The notes under the pieces were generated by a model. That model saw only the letters and a program-made list of their open reading frames with translations. It did no database searches and was not told the origin of the DNA. Source: Clostridia bacterium (lineage in GTDB: Bacteria > Bacillota_A > Clostridia > Christensenellales > Aristaeellaceae). From it: a stretch of 22,455 nucleotides of DNA. The DNA lies in assembly GCA_017430945.1 (NCBI GenBank), contig JAFRMB010000008.1, forward strand, positions 1-22,455, written 5' to 3'. Positions 21,717-22,455 of the stretch are shown one piece after another (the first letter of the stretch is position 1; each line of letters opens with the position of its first letter). Made by a program: the position numbers and the translations under genes.

Positions 21717-21779
21717 GCCATCGCCACATTTAACGCGTTCTATGCAATTTATCGCGCAAATTTGGTTAAATGCGATGGC
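21717..21779. promoter_or_regulatory. Long inverted repeat between divergent promoters
   Basis: GCCATCGC-CAC-ATTTAA (21717-21733) is the inverse of TTAAAT-GCGATGGC (21766-21779), 14 matching positions with a three-base insert in one arm and a 32-base AT-rich middle. It lies between the -35 boxes of the trk operon and fba promoters and outside both predicted transcripts, so it is more likely a protein-binding site or cruciform than an RNA element. Confidence 0.55.
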
Positions 21780-21795
21780 GATCGTGAGCGATAAC

Positions 21796-21824
21796 TTGAT
21801 TTTGACGCGCACTGCTGGTATAAT
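21796..21824 (+). promoter_or_regulatory. fba promoter
   Basis: TTGATT (21796-21801), 17-base spacer, TATAAT (21819-21824), with TG one base before the -10. The start near 21831 leaves a leader of about 26 bases. Confidence 0.85.
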
Positions 21825-21856
21825 GAAGCCAAACTTTAGATAAAGGAGTGTTTCAT

Positions 21857-22455
21857 ATGGCTCTTGTCACTTCTACTGAGATGTTCAAGAAGGCATACGA
21901 CGGCGGCTACGCGATCGGTGCTTTCAACGTCAACAACATGGAGATCATCCAGGGCATCACCGAGGCTGCCATCGAAAAGCGCGCGCCGCTGATCCTGCAG
22001 GTCTCCAAAGGCGCCCGCGCCTATGCCAAGCACGTCTACCTGATGAAGCTGATCGAGGCCGCGATCCAGGATGCCGAGCAGAGCGCCGGCTTTGACCTGC
22101 CCATCGTCGTCCATCTGGACCATGGCGACTCCTTCGAGATCTGCAAGAGCTGCATCGACGGCGGCTTCACCTCTGTCATGATCGACAAGAGCGGCCTGCC
22201 CATGGAGGAGAACATCAAGATCACGAAGCAGGTCGTCGAGTATGCGCACGATCACGGCGTGGTCGTCGAGGCCGAGCTGGGCACCCTGGCCGGCGTCGAG
22301 GACGAGGTCAACGTGTCCGCCGAGGATTCCTCCTACACCCGTCCCGAGGACGTGCAGCACTTCGTCGAGGAGACCGGCTGCGACTCCCTGGCCATCGCCA
22401 TCGGCACCTCCCACGGCGCCTACAAGTTCAAGGCCGAACAGTGCACCCGCAACGA
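21857..22455 (+). CDS. fba: Class II fructose-bisphosphate aldolase, N-terminal part
   Basis: The first 199 codons; the gene runs off the window. It is the zinc-dependent aldolase that splits fructose-1,6-bisphosphate in glycolysis. GAFNVNNMEIIQGI (21-34) is the usual N-terminal substrate segment. HLDHGDSFE (86-94) has the catalytic D88 and zinc ligand H89. EAELGTLAGVED (138-149) gives E140, and AIGTSHGAYKF (181-191) gives the zinc ligand H186. AAGGAG (21843-21848) precedes the ATG by eight bases. The strong promoter and clean site suit a highly expressed glycolytic gene. Some members act on tagatose-bisphosphate; the closeness to the FBA form, not proof, favours fructose-bisphosphate. Confidence 0.95.
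   Translation, partial: MALVTSTEMFKKAYDGGYAIGAFNVNNMEIIQGITEAAIEKRAPLILQVSKGARAYAKHVYLMKLIEAAIQDAEQSAGFDLPIVVHLDHGDSFEICKSCIDGGFTSVMIDKSGLPMEENIKITKQVVEYAHDHGVVVEAELGTLAGVEDEVNVSAEDSSYTRPEDVQHFVEETGCDSLAIAIGTSHGAYKFKAEQCTRN

Noticed and set aside
21785..21796. Resemblance to a lac operator half (GTGAGCGATAAC)
   Set aside because: One base is missing compared with the E. coli lac operator, there is no symmetrical partner, and the organism type makes direct relation unlikely.
1..22455. CRISPR array, insertion sequence, prophage or toxin-antitoxin locus
   Set aside because: No regularly spaced direct repeats, transposase or integrase frames, or paired small toxin-antitoxin genes were recognised.

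Overview
This window is a piece of a high-GC bacterial chromosome. The gene set fits an anaerobic, fermentative Firmicute of class Clostridia: an electron-bifurcating NfnAB transhydrogenase, a class II (Firmicutes-type) GalT, a class II fructose-bisphosphate aldolase, a membrane-anchored MurF-like ligase, a TrkAH potassium system and strong GGAGG ribosome binding sites. The assignment below class level is open. I see no phage, transposon, CRISPR or rRNA. Gene order looks like ordinary core chromosome with small lineage-specific inserts.

Layout. 1-334: the 3' end of a GH32 sucrose/fructan hydrolase. 335-805: a gene-free leader with a promoter and hairpin, feeding nfnA-nfnB (806-3078, +). A bidirectional terminator at 3103-3150 separates nfnB from a minus-strand cluster read in the order galK, tsaE, tsaB, rimI, MurF-like ligase, macro-domain protein (9028 down to 3179). 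galT (9211-10743, +) is divergent from galK, and both have good sigma-70-type promoters. Then come two secreted SH3-domain proteins on the minus strand (12005 down to 10823), a structured non-coding stretch (about 12136-12433), and a 55-codon minus-strand gene (12434-12601). That small gene is divergent from a KdpD/KdpE-like two-component pair (12752-14543, +). Next are a membrane PH-like protein (-), tRNA-Pro(GGG) with a perfect consensus promoter (+), a stand-alone riboflavin kinase domain (-), a membrane-anchored SurA/PrsA-like foldase (+), and a minus-strand operon of isomerase-like protein, trkA and trkH (21626 down to 17907). The window ends in the start of fba (+).

How the genes fit together. 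The sugar genes (GH32 hydrolase, galK, galT, fba) feed hexoses into glycolysis. NfnAB couples reduced ferredoxin and NADH to NADPH. tsaE, tsaB and rimI belong to tRNA t6A synthesis and N-terminal acetylation of ribosomal proteins. The MurF-like, SH3 and foldase proteins act at or outside the membrane. TrkAH takes up potassium; the KdpDE-like pair lies about 3.4 kb from trkH, and a regulatory link is only a hypothesis.

Most worth a second look: the macro-domain protein fused to an XRE-like C-terminal domain; the 200-nt rod-shaped inverted-repeat region beside the 55-codon gene; the dyad between that gene and the kinase; the isomerase-like protein that lacks expected metal ligands in front of trkAH; and the inverted repeat between the two divergent promoters upstream of fba. 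I did not find a clearly new multi-gene system.
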